A stretch of 64,000 nt of DNA from Paenibacillus lupini (GCF_011761355.1 NZ_JAASRW010000005.1:248001-312000); one strand, 5' to 3'; shown: positions 52,824-62,432, counted from the first letter of the stretch. Notes: a model not told the origin generated them from the sequence alone. Made by a program: numbers and translations.

Positions 52824-55800
52824 ATGAAAACGACGACTAAAAAGTTGATGTCACTGGCTACTGCATTTGTGTTATTTTTCGAAGTGCTGCCTTTGGGGGT
52901 TAACGCGGTGCCTTCGGCAGCCGCAGCAACGAATAGTATCTCCAATGCTAGTCTCTCTGCCAAGGTCGGTGATTTAGGGCAGATTGAAGAATTGTTTATC
53001 CAAAACAACCCAACAAACAAAAGTGGCAAACCTATCAATTTTGTTTTGCCCAACAATACGTCGCCACAAAACGACGTCCAGCACCAATGGATGGGCGAAA
53101 TGATTTTTTCTTACCGTACCGGTGACAGCAAGCAATTCCCTAACGACAGGACCGGCTTTGTAGAAGTGGATACAAACAAAACATTGGCAGCTGGCGGATC
53201 AACCAAGTATACAGCTATCAATCCTACTAACCAATATTTTGCGAAGGAAGCTTCATCAGACGGCAAGAAAGTGGAAGTCGACTTTATTGGACAGAATCTA
53301 GATTCAACTGCAGCTCGGGTGATGAAAGGTTTTGACGTGAAGTCTGTATTTGATATGGATACCGATGATGGTTCGATGCTATGGGAAATTACGTTAAAAA
53401 ACAAAAGCAGCAAGTACATGGAATTTGGTGATATCGGCTTGCCGATGCCTTGGAATAACAAATATCAATCAGTGTCAGATACCTATGACAACCGGGTTAC
53501 GGTACATAATTTTGCCGGTGCCGACAGTGGATATTCCTATTCCATCCGCACAAGCGGTGAAGGGAATTTCATGATGTTTGCCCCAGTACCGGAAAGTGGC
53601 GCACGCATTGAATATGTTGATTATTGGTTGGGTGACACGGGTGAACTTCGCAATGGAAGTCTTTACTCCAACTGGGTTGGTGACAGCGGCGGCTGGTTCC
53701 CGGGGCTGAATGTTCTATATATTCACTCCAAAGATATACAGAAAACCGGCCGTGGCTATTTTACCGATGCCACCAGCTTGGTTTTGGCTCCAGATGAGCA
53801 AAAAACATATAAGTTTAAATTTTCAGCAGTACGCGCAGGCGACAACGATCCACAAGTAAATGCTCAAAGTCCAAATAATGCTTCTACTTCTATGGAAGAT
53901 CGTGAAGCTAACCTTCGCTCCAATCTGTACAAATCAGGCATGATTGATGCCGTAGCGTTGCCCGGCTTCCAGGCTGCAATCAATATGCCTGTCAAGCTGG
54001 ATTTGCATTATGACGACAGCCTCATCGACGTACAGTCAGTAGATATTCAGTCTGTTAACGAGAATGATCCGTTTGATGAAACACATATCCCGGTTATCAA
54101 GGCCGGTCAGACCAGAGACAAAATGGTCAATAATTCCCGCGCTGGACGTGGACTTCCTGATGGGAACCCGGGATATGAAGAATCCGTACAGTTTGTAGAA
54201 ACCAAGGTTGTTAACGGTGAACAGCATCATATCTATTCGCTGAAGTTTGGCAATATCGGCAATAACAGCGTTCGTGTGAATTATAAGCTGAAGTCCGGTA
54301 CGGAACAAATGGATAAATTTACTCAGTTTGAATTTAATATTCTTGCAGAGCTTGATCAAACATCGCAGGCTCACTCCGAATTTATGGTAGACAAAACGCA
54401 GGATAAGGACCCGAATAGTCCTACCTACGGCATCTACCGTGACTGGTATCTTACAACCGGACTTGACACGACGACCAGCCATTGGGGAGATGATTGGAGC
54501 CACGATAACATCAACTTCATGACCATGAAGAATGTTCTTGATCCAAATCCTGATGAAATTAAATCCATTGAGAACTACCTGATCGACTTTATGTGGGAAA
54601 AGTATATGAAAGATACGCAGAACAGCTTTACGGTTGCGAACTACCTGAGAGATTCAGGGGTTTATACGAATTCAGAAAAACCTTATGTACGGACGTTTTC
54701 CGAAATGATGGAATCTACTGGCTATTTCAACATGTATCGGATCCAAAAGGCATATCCGGATTTGGTAGAGTATCGTGAAACGCCGCAATACTATCTGGAA
54801 AAGGCCTACGGCATCTACTATAACCGTGTCTCCAGCGGAGCAACCGGATTCTATGGTGAGCAGCAGATACCAGATATGATCGAGGCACTTAAAGAAGAGG
54901 GAATGCTGACTGAATATGAGAATCTGAAGAAGAAGTTCGCACAAACCAAAGGACGGAACGTGACAAACGCCTCTTATCCTTACGGGTCAGAATTTGAATA
55001 TGACAATACTGGCGAAGAAGGGGCTTATTCTGCAGCCAAGGCGCTGCGCACCTACTACCCTGAAGACGCGCGGGCTGCCGCGGCCTTGAAAAGTATGGGA
55101 ATGGATGACTTGAAGACTCGTGCAATGCGAGGCATTCAGCCTACCTGGTACTATTATTCCGTACCGGTATTCCGCGCCGGCGAAGGCTGGTGGAATTTCC
55201 AATATACCGCGTCTTTGGCAGGATCCATTATGGATGACTGGCTCCGCTATGAGGATGACGGAAGATCTGGGGAACAGACTGCTATCGCGCAACAGCGTAA
55301 CTATGCGGCGAAAATTTCAAATTTCAATGCCGTCAATATGGGTCAGATTTCGGCACAGTCCGTAGGCGGCATCGCTTGGAGATATAACGCCCAGAAGGGT
55401 GGAACGGGTACTAAAAACGTAAACGATGGCGGTACTCGCGTTATGAACAACGGTTGGCAGGACTTTTCCGGCGAATCAGAGGAAGGTCTCTATGGCTCGC
55501 TGCTGCGCATCAGTTCTGATATCGTCACCGATCCGGTATTTGGTCAATTCGGATATGGTGCTTTGGTCACTGACCAAGGCGGCACTTACCATATCACACC
55601 AAAGGACGGTTTTGGTAAACGTATCAACTTAATCGATGAAAAAATATATCTAGTCTCGGAAAGCGATAAAATCGAAAGCGCCGAGATTCAAAAAGACGGC
55701 AATGCCTTTCATTTGCAACTCTCGAATCTTGCTAAAAGCGAGCACGCTTCAAAGATTGATTTCGATGGGGCAGGATTAGACAACGGCTATTATACAATGA

Positions 55801-58800
55801 AACTTGATGATCAAGATGCCGGACAGTTCTATGTACAGAACAATAAAGGTACGGCTATGTTCCAAATGAGCAGTGCGCAAACGGCAGAATTGACGATTGA
55901 AAAGGCAGATACAGGTGAAAATCAAGCGCCGAAGGTTACTGCAGAATTGACGACGCAAAACGCACAGGCAATGATTCCATTTGTGATGAGCGGAAGTGTA
56001 ACCGATGATGGCGCACCAGATGGCACGTTGACCTATCAATGGGAAGTTGTCAGCACTCCGGAAGGCGGCAAGCTGAGCTTTACCAATCCTAAGTCAACCG
56101 TCACACGGGCGAACGGTACCAAAGAAGGCTCTTATACGGTCAGACTCACCGCTAACGATGGGCAAGAAAGCACTTCTAACGAACTGACCTTCTCGCTCGC
56201 TGCTCCGCCTGAAAAACAGCCTCCAGTAATTGGCGAAGTAACGGCTGTTCAGGATGCTTCGAATAGCAGTATTCTCGTATTATCCGGCAAGGCGACTCCG
56301 GATCCAGTGTACAGCGCGGTATCTGACCCGGTATGGACATATGGATGGACGGTTAAGCAAAAGCCGGATGGCGCAGCGGATGTTACTTTTGTTGGTGGCG
56401 ACAAAGCAAATGCATATGCCCGCATAAGCAAGGCAGGCACCTATGTCTTTACCTTTACAGCAGCTGATGAAGGCAAGACATCCAGCAAGGATGTAACGAT
56501 TAATATCTCGAAAGATGCCGATGGCGCCTACAAGGCACTCAGCGTTGTGACACAAATAAACACGGCTCCGACACTTCCTGCGCAAATGGATATTCTGCTT
56601 GATGACGGATATAAGCCAAGCGTTATCAATTGGAATACGGTTGATCCAGCCAGCTATGCAAAAGAAGGTGAATTCGTAGTCGAGGGCAATATCGTAGACA
56701 GCGAATTGAAGGTGCGTGCCACGGTATATGTCGTGAAAGCACAACCTCAGAACAATGCGCTAATTGCGAAACCTTCAGCTAGTTATTCCGGTGGCGACGG
56801 ATATCCTGAGGCGATGAATAACGGCAACGAACCAAAAAGCTCATCGGATTTCTCGGCATCCAAAGGTGCCGCTAACAGTGCATGGCACAACTGGGGAAAA
56901 GAAGGAGAACCAGCATGGGTCATGTATCAATGGGATGAACCATTCCTTGCCTCTTCGATGGATGTATATGTCTTCCGAGACGGTGGCGGGAATTTCCAAC
57001 CTACGGATATGAAGCTTCAGCTTCGTGATGCGGATGGGAATTGGTACACACCAAGAGGAGTAACAGGACTTGGGAATGCATTGAATAAATACAACACGAC
57101 TACCTTTGAGCCTGCCTATATTACCGGTGCTCGGCTTGACATGAAACCTGTCATCGTCGGGATCGGTATTCTGGAATGGAAGGTAAATGGATATACGGGA
57201 GGGACAGACAAGTCGAAGCTGACACAGGTTATTAACTTTGCTAATTCATTAAAGGCTGCGAACTTCATCGATCAAGGTCTTGCGCCGATTGCTGATGCGA
57301 AGGCGAATGCTTCCGCCGTGATGAGTGACAAGGAAGCTACAGAAGAGGATGTTGCCCAGGCGATTGCGAAGCTGCTGGCAGATCTGCGGCTCTTGAGTCC
57401 ACGCGATAAGAATATGGCGTATGCAGCCAGTCTCTCCGCCAGCTTCACTTCATCTTGGGAAAGTCTTCCTGCGGCAAATGACGGGTTAAAAACGTCAACT
57501 AGCAACCCACATTGGGGTTCGTGGGGCAATACAAGCTCTGAAGAATGGGTGCAATATGATTGGCCTCAGGGCGCAACAATCGAAGGCTCAAATCTGATGC
57601 TGTGGACGGATAATGGCGGCATAGAGGTGCCTACAAAGTTAACGTATTCCTACATCCCGATGAATAGCCAAACGAATGAATGGGTAACGGCAGGAACCAT
57701 TACTACAGGCATCACAGCTCTTACTACACCGGTTGGTTCTTCAAATCTATATGAGTTTGACCCGACTCTGGAGGTTAAATCTCTGCGTGTTACGATGACA
57801 AAAAAAGCCCGGAATGGGAATGGCGTTGGCTTATGGGAATGGGAAGTTTCCCAAGCGGTGACTAATCAGAATCAGCCGGCACCTACAACACCAACTGGGG
57901 TTATGCCGACCATATTCAACGGAAATGACGGTAAGCTGATTGGCGTGACATCGGCAATGGAGTACAAGAAGGAAGGCGCGGAACAGTATACGGCAATTAC
58001 GGGAGCAGAGGTTACAGGCCTCAGTGCCGGCACGTATTTTGTCCGGTATATGCAAACTGGTTCTCTAAATGCCAGCCCTGATAAGGAAGTTGTGATTCCG
58101 GAAGGGGAGATAAGGGATGCCGTGGCCACCATTAGCGGTCCTTCATCACCAGTGGTTGTGGGTCAATCGATTAACCTTCCGGTTGGCGTTGCGGGATTGA
58201 CTCATGACTTTAATATGATAAGCGTGGAGTTGAAGTATGATCCGGCTATGATTACGTTTGCTACTTCACTCAATGATGGTGTCAACGTCTTGGATGAAGG
58301 TTCTATTACTTCTTCGCGGGATGGACTCCAAGTTGTTGAGACAGCTGTGAAACCAGAGACAGGAGACATCTTGATAATTATGGGAATTACCGGAACCTTC
58401 TTATCAGGTGACGGCGAATTATTTGTTCTTCACGGCAATGCCAAGGCGGATGCAACTGCCGGAACCACAAATGTTACCGTAACCAAGCAGGAAATGGTCG
58501 GAGACGAGAGCCATTATACGTTACTCGACACCTCTCTGGCTGCGGTAGACATACAAGTTGTGCAGGCGGATAAGACGACATTGATTGCTTCGATTGCAGC
58601 AGCACAAGAACTCCTTGATGCAGCAGTAGAAGGAAACAAAGAGGGTCAATATCCAATCGGTTCAAAAGCAATCTTACAAGCTGCAATTAATAGTGCATCA
58701 GTAGTGGTGCAAAATGGAGCAGCAACACAAACTGACGTTGTTAATGCGTTTGAAGCGTTGGATCATGCAGTAACCGTCTTTAGCGGTTCGATTATCCTTA

Positions 58801-59471
58801 TCAATAAAGCGGCATTGAATACAGCCATTACAGATGCTGAGCAAGCATTAAGCGCTGCAGTAGAAGGATCAGCGCCGGGCCAATATCCAACGGGTACGAA
58901 GGCTGCACTTCAAGCTGCGATTGATGCTGCAATTATTGTTCGTGATCGTACTACGGTAACGCAATCCGATGTGGACTTGGCTGTGTCGACATTAACGACA
59001 GCACTGAGCACATTCCGAGCCAGCGTGAATCCAACGACTACGCCTTCCGTTGATTTGGGAGCCTTAAATCAAGCGATTGCTGCTGCTCAAGCTAAACTTA
59101 CGAAAGCAACAGTTGGTGACAAAATTGGTCAATATCCAGCAGCTGCAATCACGAATCTTCAAGCAGCCATTGTAGCAGCGAGCAACGTGAAGAGCAGCAA
59201 TGGGACCTCACAGTCGATGGTTGATGCAGCGGTAGTAACATTAAATGAAGCTATATCAACATTCGCTTCGAAGCTTGTGACTCTTGTACCTGGAGCGACA
59301 TCCATTACGATCCAGGATCTATCGATCATTGCTAAATATTACGGTGTTAAGAAAGATCAACCTGGTTGGGATATCGTAGAGAAGGCAGATTTGTTCGATA
59401 ATCATGAGATTACGATTCTTGAATTAGCAGCAGTAGCACGTATGATCGTAGGGAATTGGTTACAGCAATAA
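52824..59471 (+). CDS. Giant secreted multimodular protein: DUF5695-like, F5/8C-like, cohesin-like, FIVAR-like repeats, dockerin-like
   Basis: A 2215-residue secreted protein with a signal peptide (about residues 1-34) and AGGAGG before the ATG. Modules in order: DUF5695-like enzyme-sized region about 40-1030 (Trp-rich, likely beta-sandwich plus helical toroid); two Ig/PKD-like domains 1032-1232; Big_4-like 1238-1304; F5/8C-like 1310-1459; short helical module 1461-1529; second F5/8C-like 1529-1679; small beta module 1681-1765; cohesin-like 1765-1914; three FIVAR-like helical repeats 1914-2152; dockerin-like C-terminus 2155-2215. The F5/8C-like parts suggest glycan binding. The dockerin-like end has lost most calcium ligands of its first loop. 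DUF5695 has no function known to me; a hydrolase or lyase is inferred. The SLH partner gene follows. Confidence 0.8.
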   Translation: MKTTTKKLMSLATAFVLFFEVLPLGVNAVPSAAAATNSISNASLSAKVGDLGQIEELFIQNNPTNKSGKPINFVLPNNTSPQNDVQHQWMGEMIFSYRTGDSKQFPNDRTGFVEVDTNKTLAAGGSTKYTAINPTNQYFAKEASSDGKKVEVDFIGQNLDSTAARVMKGFDVKSVFDMDTDDGSMLWEITLKNKSSKYMEFGDIGLPMPWNNKYQSVSDTYDNRVTVHNFAGADSGYSYSIRTSGEGNFMMFAPVPESGARIEYVDYWLGDTGELRNGSLYSNWVGDSGGWFPGLNVLYIHSKDIQKTGRGYFTDATSLVLAPDEQKTYKFKFSAVRAGDNDPQVNAQSPNNASTSMEDREANLRSNLYKSGMIDAVALPGFQAAINMPVKLDLHYDDSLIDVQSVDIQSVNENDPFDETHIPVIKAGQTRDKMVNNSRAGRGLPDGNPGYEESVQFVETKVVNGEQHHIYSLKFGNIGNNSVRVNYKLKSGTEQMDKFTQFEFNILAELDQTSQAHSEFMVDKTQDKDPNSPTYGIYRDWYLTTGLDTTTSHWGDDWSHDNINFMTMKNVLDPNPDEIKSIENYLIDFMWEKYMKDTQNSFTVANYLRDSGVYTNSEKPYVRTFSEMMESTGYFNMYRIQKAYPDLVEYRETPQYYLEKAYGIYYNRVSSGATGFYGEQQIPDMIEALKEEGMLTEYENLKKKFAQTKGRNVTNASYPYGSEFEYDNTGEEGAYSAAKALRTYYPEDARAAAALKSMGMDDLKTRAMRGIQPTWYYYSVPVFRAGEGWWNFQYTASLAGSIMDDWLRYEDDGRSGEQTAIAQQRNYAAKISNFNAVNMGQISAQSVGGIAWRYNAQKGGTGTKNVNDGGTRVMNNGWQDFSGESEEGLYGSLLRISSDIVTDPVFGQFGYGALVTDQGGTYHITPKDGFGKRINLIDEKIYLVSESDKIESAEIQKDGNAFHLQLSNLAKSEHASKIDFDGAGLDNGYYTMKLDDQDAGQFYVQNNKGTAMFQMSSAQTAELTIEKADTGENQAPKVTAELTTQNAQAMIPFVMSGSVTDDGAPDGTLTYQWEVVSTPEGGKLSFTNPKSTVTRANGTKEGSYTVRLTANDGQESTSNELTFSLAAPPEKQPPVIGEVTAVQDASNSSILVLSGKATPDPVYSAVSDPVWTYGWTVKQKPDGAADVTFVGGDKANAYARISKAGTYVFTFTAADEGKTSSKDVTINISKDADGAYKALSVVTQINTAPTLPAQMDILLDDGYKPSVINWNTVDPASYAKEGEFVVEGNIVDSELKVRATVYVVKAQPQNNALIAKPSASYSGGDGYPEAMNNGNEPKSSSDFSASKGAANSAWHNWGKEGEPAWVMYQWDEPFLASSMDVYVFRDGGGNFQPTDMKLQLRDADGNWYTPRGVTGLGNALNKYNTTTFEPAYITGARLDMKPVIVGIGILEWKVNGYTGGTDKSKLTQVINFANSLKAANFIDQGLAPIADAKANASAVMSDKEATEEDVAQAIAKLLADLRLLSPRDKNMAYAASLSASFTSSWESLPAANDGLKTSTSNPHWGSWGNTSSEEWVQYDWPQGATIEGSNLMLWTDNGGIEVPTKLTYSYIPMNSQTNEWVTAGTITTGITALTTPVGSSNLYEFDPTLEVKSLRVTMTKKARNGNGVGLWEWEVSQAVTNQNQPAPTTPTGVMPTIFNGNDGKLIGVTSAMEYKKEGAEQYTAITGAEVTGLSAGTYFVRYMQTGSLNASPDKEVVIPEGEIRDAVATISGPSSPVVVGQSINLPVGVAGLTHDFNMISVELKYDPAMITFATSLNDGVNVLDEGSITSSRDGLQVVETAVKPETGDILIIMGITGTFLSGDGELFVLHGNAKADATAGTTNVTVTKQEMVGDESHYTLLDTSLAAVDIQVVQADKTTLIASIAAAQELLDAAVEGNKEGQYPIGSKAILQAAINSASVVVQNGAATQTDVVNAFEALDHAVTVFSGSIILINKAALNTAITDAEQALSAAVEGSAPGQYPTGTKAALQAAIDAAIIVRDRTTVTQSDVDLAVSTLTTALSTFRASVNPTTTPSVDLGALNQAIAAAQAKLTKATVGDKIGQYPAAAITNLQAAIVAASNVKSSNGTSQSMVDAAVVTLNEAISTFASKLVTLVPGATSITIQDLSIIAKYYGVKKDQPGWDIVEKADLFDNHEITILELAAVARMIVGNWLQQ

Positions 59472-59496
59472 ACAATCGGTAACGTGGACTTAAGAG

Positions 59497-59520
59497 GGAA
59501 GGCGCTTTAAGCGCCTTCCT
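59497..59520 (+). other. Intercistronic stem-loop between giant protein and SLH protein genes
   Basis: GAAGGCGC pairs with GCGCCTTC around TTTAA, extended by one or two G-C pairs, with no U tract after it. It may partly terminate or process the transcript so that the small surface protein is made in a different amount. Confidence 0.6.
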
Positions 59521-59546
59521 CCATCGTTTATGAAGGGATGATACGC

Positions 59547-60554
59547 ATGTTGAAACGAAAGTTAGTTATGCTGTTGTCGATCGTCATCCTGGTTATTGGA
59601 GTATCGCAGGGGACTGTTATGGCAAAAGAGGCAAATGCCACGTTCGACTTAAAGCTTAGTTATTCGGGTAAAGATGTTAAGCTGTCTATTATGGGGCATG
59701 GACTGACGGATATGTACGCTTATGATTTTGAGTTATCCTATGATGAGAAAATACTTGCATTCAGCAAAGCGGAAACTGTGATTAAAGGGTTCTCTGTAGA
59801 CCCTATCCTCAGCTCAAATACGCTCCGGATTGCTCATACGAAGATGGGAGAGATTGCTGGTGAGAAAGGGGACGTGGAGCTGTCCACGGTAACCTTTAAA
59901 CGTATTGGATCGGGGACAACCTCTATTAAGCTTAGCAATATAAAGCTTGTTGATTCGAAGCTGGACATGGTTGAATTAGAGCCTAAAGTAACGGCAACGG
60001 TTATTGATGATCCCAATTTGTCGACTTTCAAAGATGTTAAAGGACATTGGGCAGAAGCTTCGATCTATGAAGCTGTTAGTCTGGGCTTCGTGACCGGCTA
60101 TTCGGATGCTACCTTTAAGCCTAATCTGGAAGTAACCAGGGCAGAATTTGCAACGATGATCGTTCGGGCTTTGAAGCTCCAGACAAGTGACGGTAAAGGT
60201 CTGGCCTTTAAAGATAGTAAAGAGATTCCTGTATGGGCGAGAGCTTATGTACAAACAGCGGTTGAAGCAAAGCTGATTACCGGCTATGCGGATAATACAT
60301 TTGGGGCAAGCAAATGGATTACTCGCTCAGAAATGTCAGCCATCATTGTACGTGCACTTGCTAAAGAAACAAGCTCCACTATTAAGTTACAGTTCGCTGA
60401 TCTGGATAAGATACCGATATGGGCAATCCCATCTGTGAAGGCAGCAGTGGAGCTAGGTATTATGAAAGGAAATACACATAATCAATTTGCTCCTAATGCA
60501 CCTGCAACCCGTGCAGAGGCTGTTACGGTCATTCTCAGAATGCTCAAAGCGTAA
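59547..60554 (+). CDS. Cohesin-like domain protein with three SLH domains (surface anchor)
   Basis: A 335-residue secreted protein. ATG 59547 has AAGGG nine bases upstream; the ATG at 59538 touches that sequence and is less likely. A signal peptide ends near residue 26. Residues 27-150 form a cohesin-like beta-sandwich (YAYDFELSYDEKILAFSKAE is its typical strand pattern). Three S-layer homology domains follow, near 157-208, 218-272 and 280-335, with TRAE, TRSE and TRAE motifs. SLH domains bind pyruvylated secondary cell-wall polymer, so the cohesin-like module would be displayed on the cell surface. The upstream protein ends in a dockerin-like module, the expected partner. A matching short scaffold-like protein is unusual outside cellulosome systems. 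Confidence 0.85.
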   Translation: MLKRKLVMLLSIVILVIGVSQGTVMAKEANATFDLKLSYSGKDVKLSIMGHGLTDMYAYDFELSYDEKILAFSKAETVIKGFSVDPILSSNTLRIAHTKMGEIAGEKGDVELSTVTFKRIGSGTTSIKLSNIKLVDSKLDMVELEPKVTATVIDDPNLSTFKDVKGHWAEASIYEAVSLGFVTGYSDATFKPNLEVTRAEFATMIVRALKLQTSDGKGLAFKDSKEIPVWARAYVQTAVEAKLITGYADNTFGASKWITRSEMSAIIVRALAKETSSTIKLQFADLDKIPIWAIPSVKAAVELGIMKGNTHNQFAPNAPATRAEAVTVILRMLKA

Positions 60555-60557
60555 AAT

Positions 60558-60605
60558 AAAGAACACATTACTGCAGCGGCAACTCGCCTGCAGAATGTGT
60601 TCTTT
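60558..60605 (+). terminator. Terminator after the SLH protein gene
   Basis: AAAGAACACATTaCTGCAG pairs with CTGCAGAATGTGTTCTTT across a ten-base loop, an 18-bp stem with one bulge. The U tract is short. Confidence 0.75.
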
Positions 60606-60748
60606 GCTCTGTTATTCCATAGGGAAGAGGCTATAGAAAGGATGTCGGATTTAATTAGTAGATTTTGTTTAAATGGTTGAAAAATTATAAAAATTGGAAT
60701 AAGATATCCTTAATAGCTTGCTTAGTCCAGACGAGATTGGAATTTTGC

Positions 60749-60948
60749 TAAACGTTTAACTTTTACCCAAAAACAATTGGATTGGTTAAGTAAAACCGAT
60801 TCAATTGTTCTGTAAGCCTTTTCAATGGTTGAAATATGAAAAGAACAGGTTGAAATAATCGGTTTCGTTCTTTTATTAAAAATGGCACAATATGAATGGG
60901 TTCAATGTTAAACGTTTAACTCTAAAGCGTGGAGATTTTGAACGTTTG
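60749..60948. promoter_or_regulatory. Three LacI-type operators and an inverted repeat upstream of the importer operon
   Basis: TAAACGTTTA occurs at 60749-60758 and at 60909-60918, the latter as the 14-bp perfect palindrome GTTAAACGTTTAAC. A variant, TGAACGTTTG, lies at 60939-60948. The outer perfect copies are 160 bp apart, suited to looping. Between them, AAACCGAT at 60793-60800 and ATCGGTTT at 60858-60865 bound an imperfect inverted repeat. The 450-base gap 60555-61003 holds no gene, and I could not fix one clear promoter. Confidence 0.65.
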
Positions 60949-61003
60949 AGTCAGACGGTTAGACATATAAATTAAAGCGAATTTTGAAGGGAGATCGGGG
61001 TCA

Positions 61004-62422
61004 ATGAAAACGGGAAGGAAACTTGGGGTAGGTCTTGTATCGGCTGCATTGGTAATGAGTGTCGTTGGTTGCGGAAACAATGGAAACAACGGAAATAACG
61101 AGACAAATACAGCATCACCCGGAACAGATGCTACCAAAGCACCTGCAACGTCGTCTTCCAAAGCTGAAAAGGTTAAAATTATCTACTCGATGTGGGGAAG
61201 TGCGGAAGAGGGGAATACCACACAATCGGTGGCTGACAAATTTAATGCCTCCCAAGACAGAATTCAAGTGGAAGTGCAGGCGATTCCATGGGAAAGCTAC
61301 ATGACAAAATTGAATACGCTTGCAACGGCAGATCAACTGCCCGATACAGGCATGTTAAAAGAGGATGGCGTTATCCAATGGTCCTCTCAAGGTATGCTTA
61401 ACGATGTAAGTTCTATGTATGAAGGAAGCGACAGCAAGCCGCTGGATAGCCTGGCTTACAAATATGAAGGCAAAACCGTAGCATATGCTGCTGCAAATGA
61501 AATCCTCCTACTCTACTATAACAAAGACATGTTTGACAAAGCGAACGTTCCTTATCCACCATCCTCACTCGATAAAGCATGGACATGGGACGAATTCGTA
61601 GAGACGGCCAAGAAATTGACGAACGACAAAAAAGGCAAACATCCTGGTGACGATGGCTTCGATTCCCAAAGCATCGTTCAGTACGGTGCATCTGTAGAAA
61701 ATCTCCCGTGGCAGTTGGAAACTTGGACACTTAGTAACGGCGGAGGTTTTTATGCCAATGACGGTACAGAGGTTCGGGTTGGGGAAGACGCTAGCATCGA
61801 AGCCATTCAGAAAGTTGCTGATCTGTACTTAAAAGATCATGTTGCTCCTTTGTCCGTCGGACAGACCGATGATGGCATTCAACGTACCATTATTGCAGGT
61901 ACAGTCGCTATGGCAACGAATGGTGCATGGAATGTGGGAACTAGCTTAAATACGGCGAAGGAGGCCGGTCTGAACTACGGCGTAGCTGTTCTGCCTTACA
62001 TGAAGGATAAAGTTACTCTTAATACAGGTGGCGCCAATGTTGTATTCTCTCAATCCAAGCATCCAGAAGAAGCAATGGAATGGCTGAAATGGTATAACTC
62101 TGAAGAAAATAACTGGGCACTTATCTCATCGGGTATTTGGATGCCAACGCTGGAGAAGTGGTATAAAGACGAAACACTGACCCACAAATGGCTCGAAAAT
62201 CCTAACTTCCCACCGTACGAAGAATATAAGTCTGCCGTAGTTGATTATGCACAATCTTCCGCAGCAAGACCTGCTTCCTGGTTCTATACGAATAATACAA
62301 CGGAATTTAACACCTTGCTAGGATCCGTTCTGGGGGATGTATGGACGGGTAAAACGACTGCTAAGGACGCCATCTCCAAAAATCTTGATGCTTTGAAGGC
62401 CGCTCATACAGGCAATCAATAA
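61004..62422 (+). CDS. Sugar ABC importer, extracellular substrate-binding lipoprotein (MalE/UgpB-like)
   Basis: A 472-residue lipoprotein with lipobox SVVGC (Cys 23) and an Asn/Gly-rich tether. Family-1 solute-binding features include IIYSMWGSAEEG at the mature N-terminus, LLYYNKDMFDKANVPYPP, and a hinge region with GTVAMATNGAWN. It is shorter than the three YtcQ-type proteins of this window and belongs to the classical MalE-like group. GAAGGGAGA precedes the ATG. The operon has three LacI-type operators upstream, so it probably imports the product of the secreted protein at 52824. Confidence 0.92.
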   Translation: MKTGRKLGVGLVSAALVMSVVGCGNNGNNGNNETNTASPGTDATKAPATSSSKAEKVKIIYSMWGSAEEGNTTQSVADKFNASQDRIQVEVQAIPWESYMTKLNTLATADQLPDTGMLKEDGVIQWSSQGMLNDVSSMYEGSDSKPLDSLAYKYEGKTVAYAAANEILLLYYNKDMFDKANVPYPPSSLDKAWTWDEFVETAKKLTNDKKGKHPGDDGFDSQSIVQYGASVENLPWQLETWTLSNGGGFYANDGTEVRVGEDASIEAIQKVADLYLKDHVAPLSVGQTDDGIQRTIIAGTVAMATNGAWNVGTSLNTAKEAGLNYGVAVLPYMKDKVTLNTGGANVVFSQSKHPEEAMEWLKWYNSEENNWALISSGIWMPTLEKWYKDETLTHKWLENPNFPPYEEYKSAVVDYAQSSAARPASWFYTNNTTEFNTLLGSVLGDVWTGKTTAKDAISKNLDALKAAHTGNQ

Positions 62423-62432
62423 TAAAGATTGG

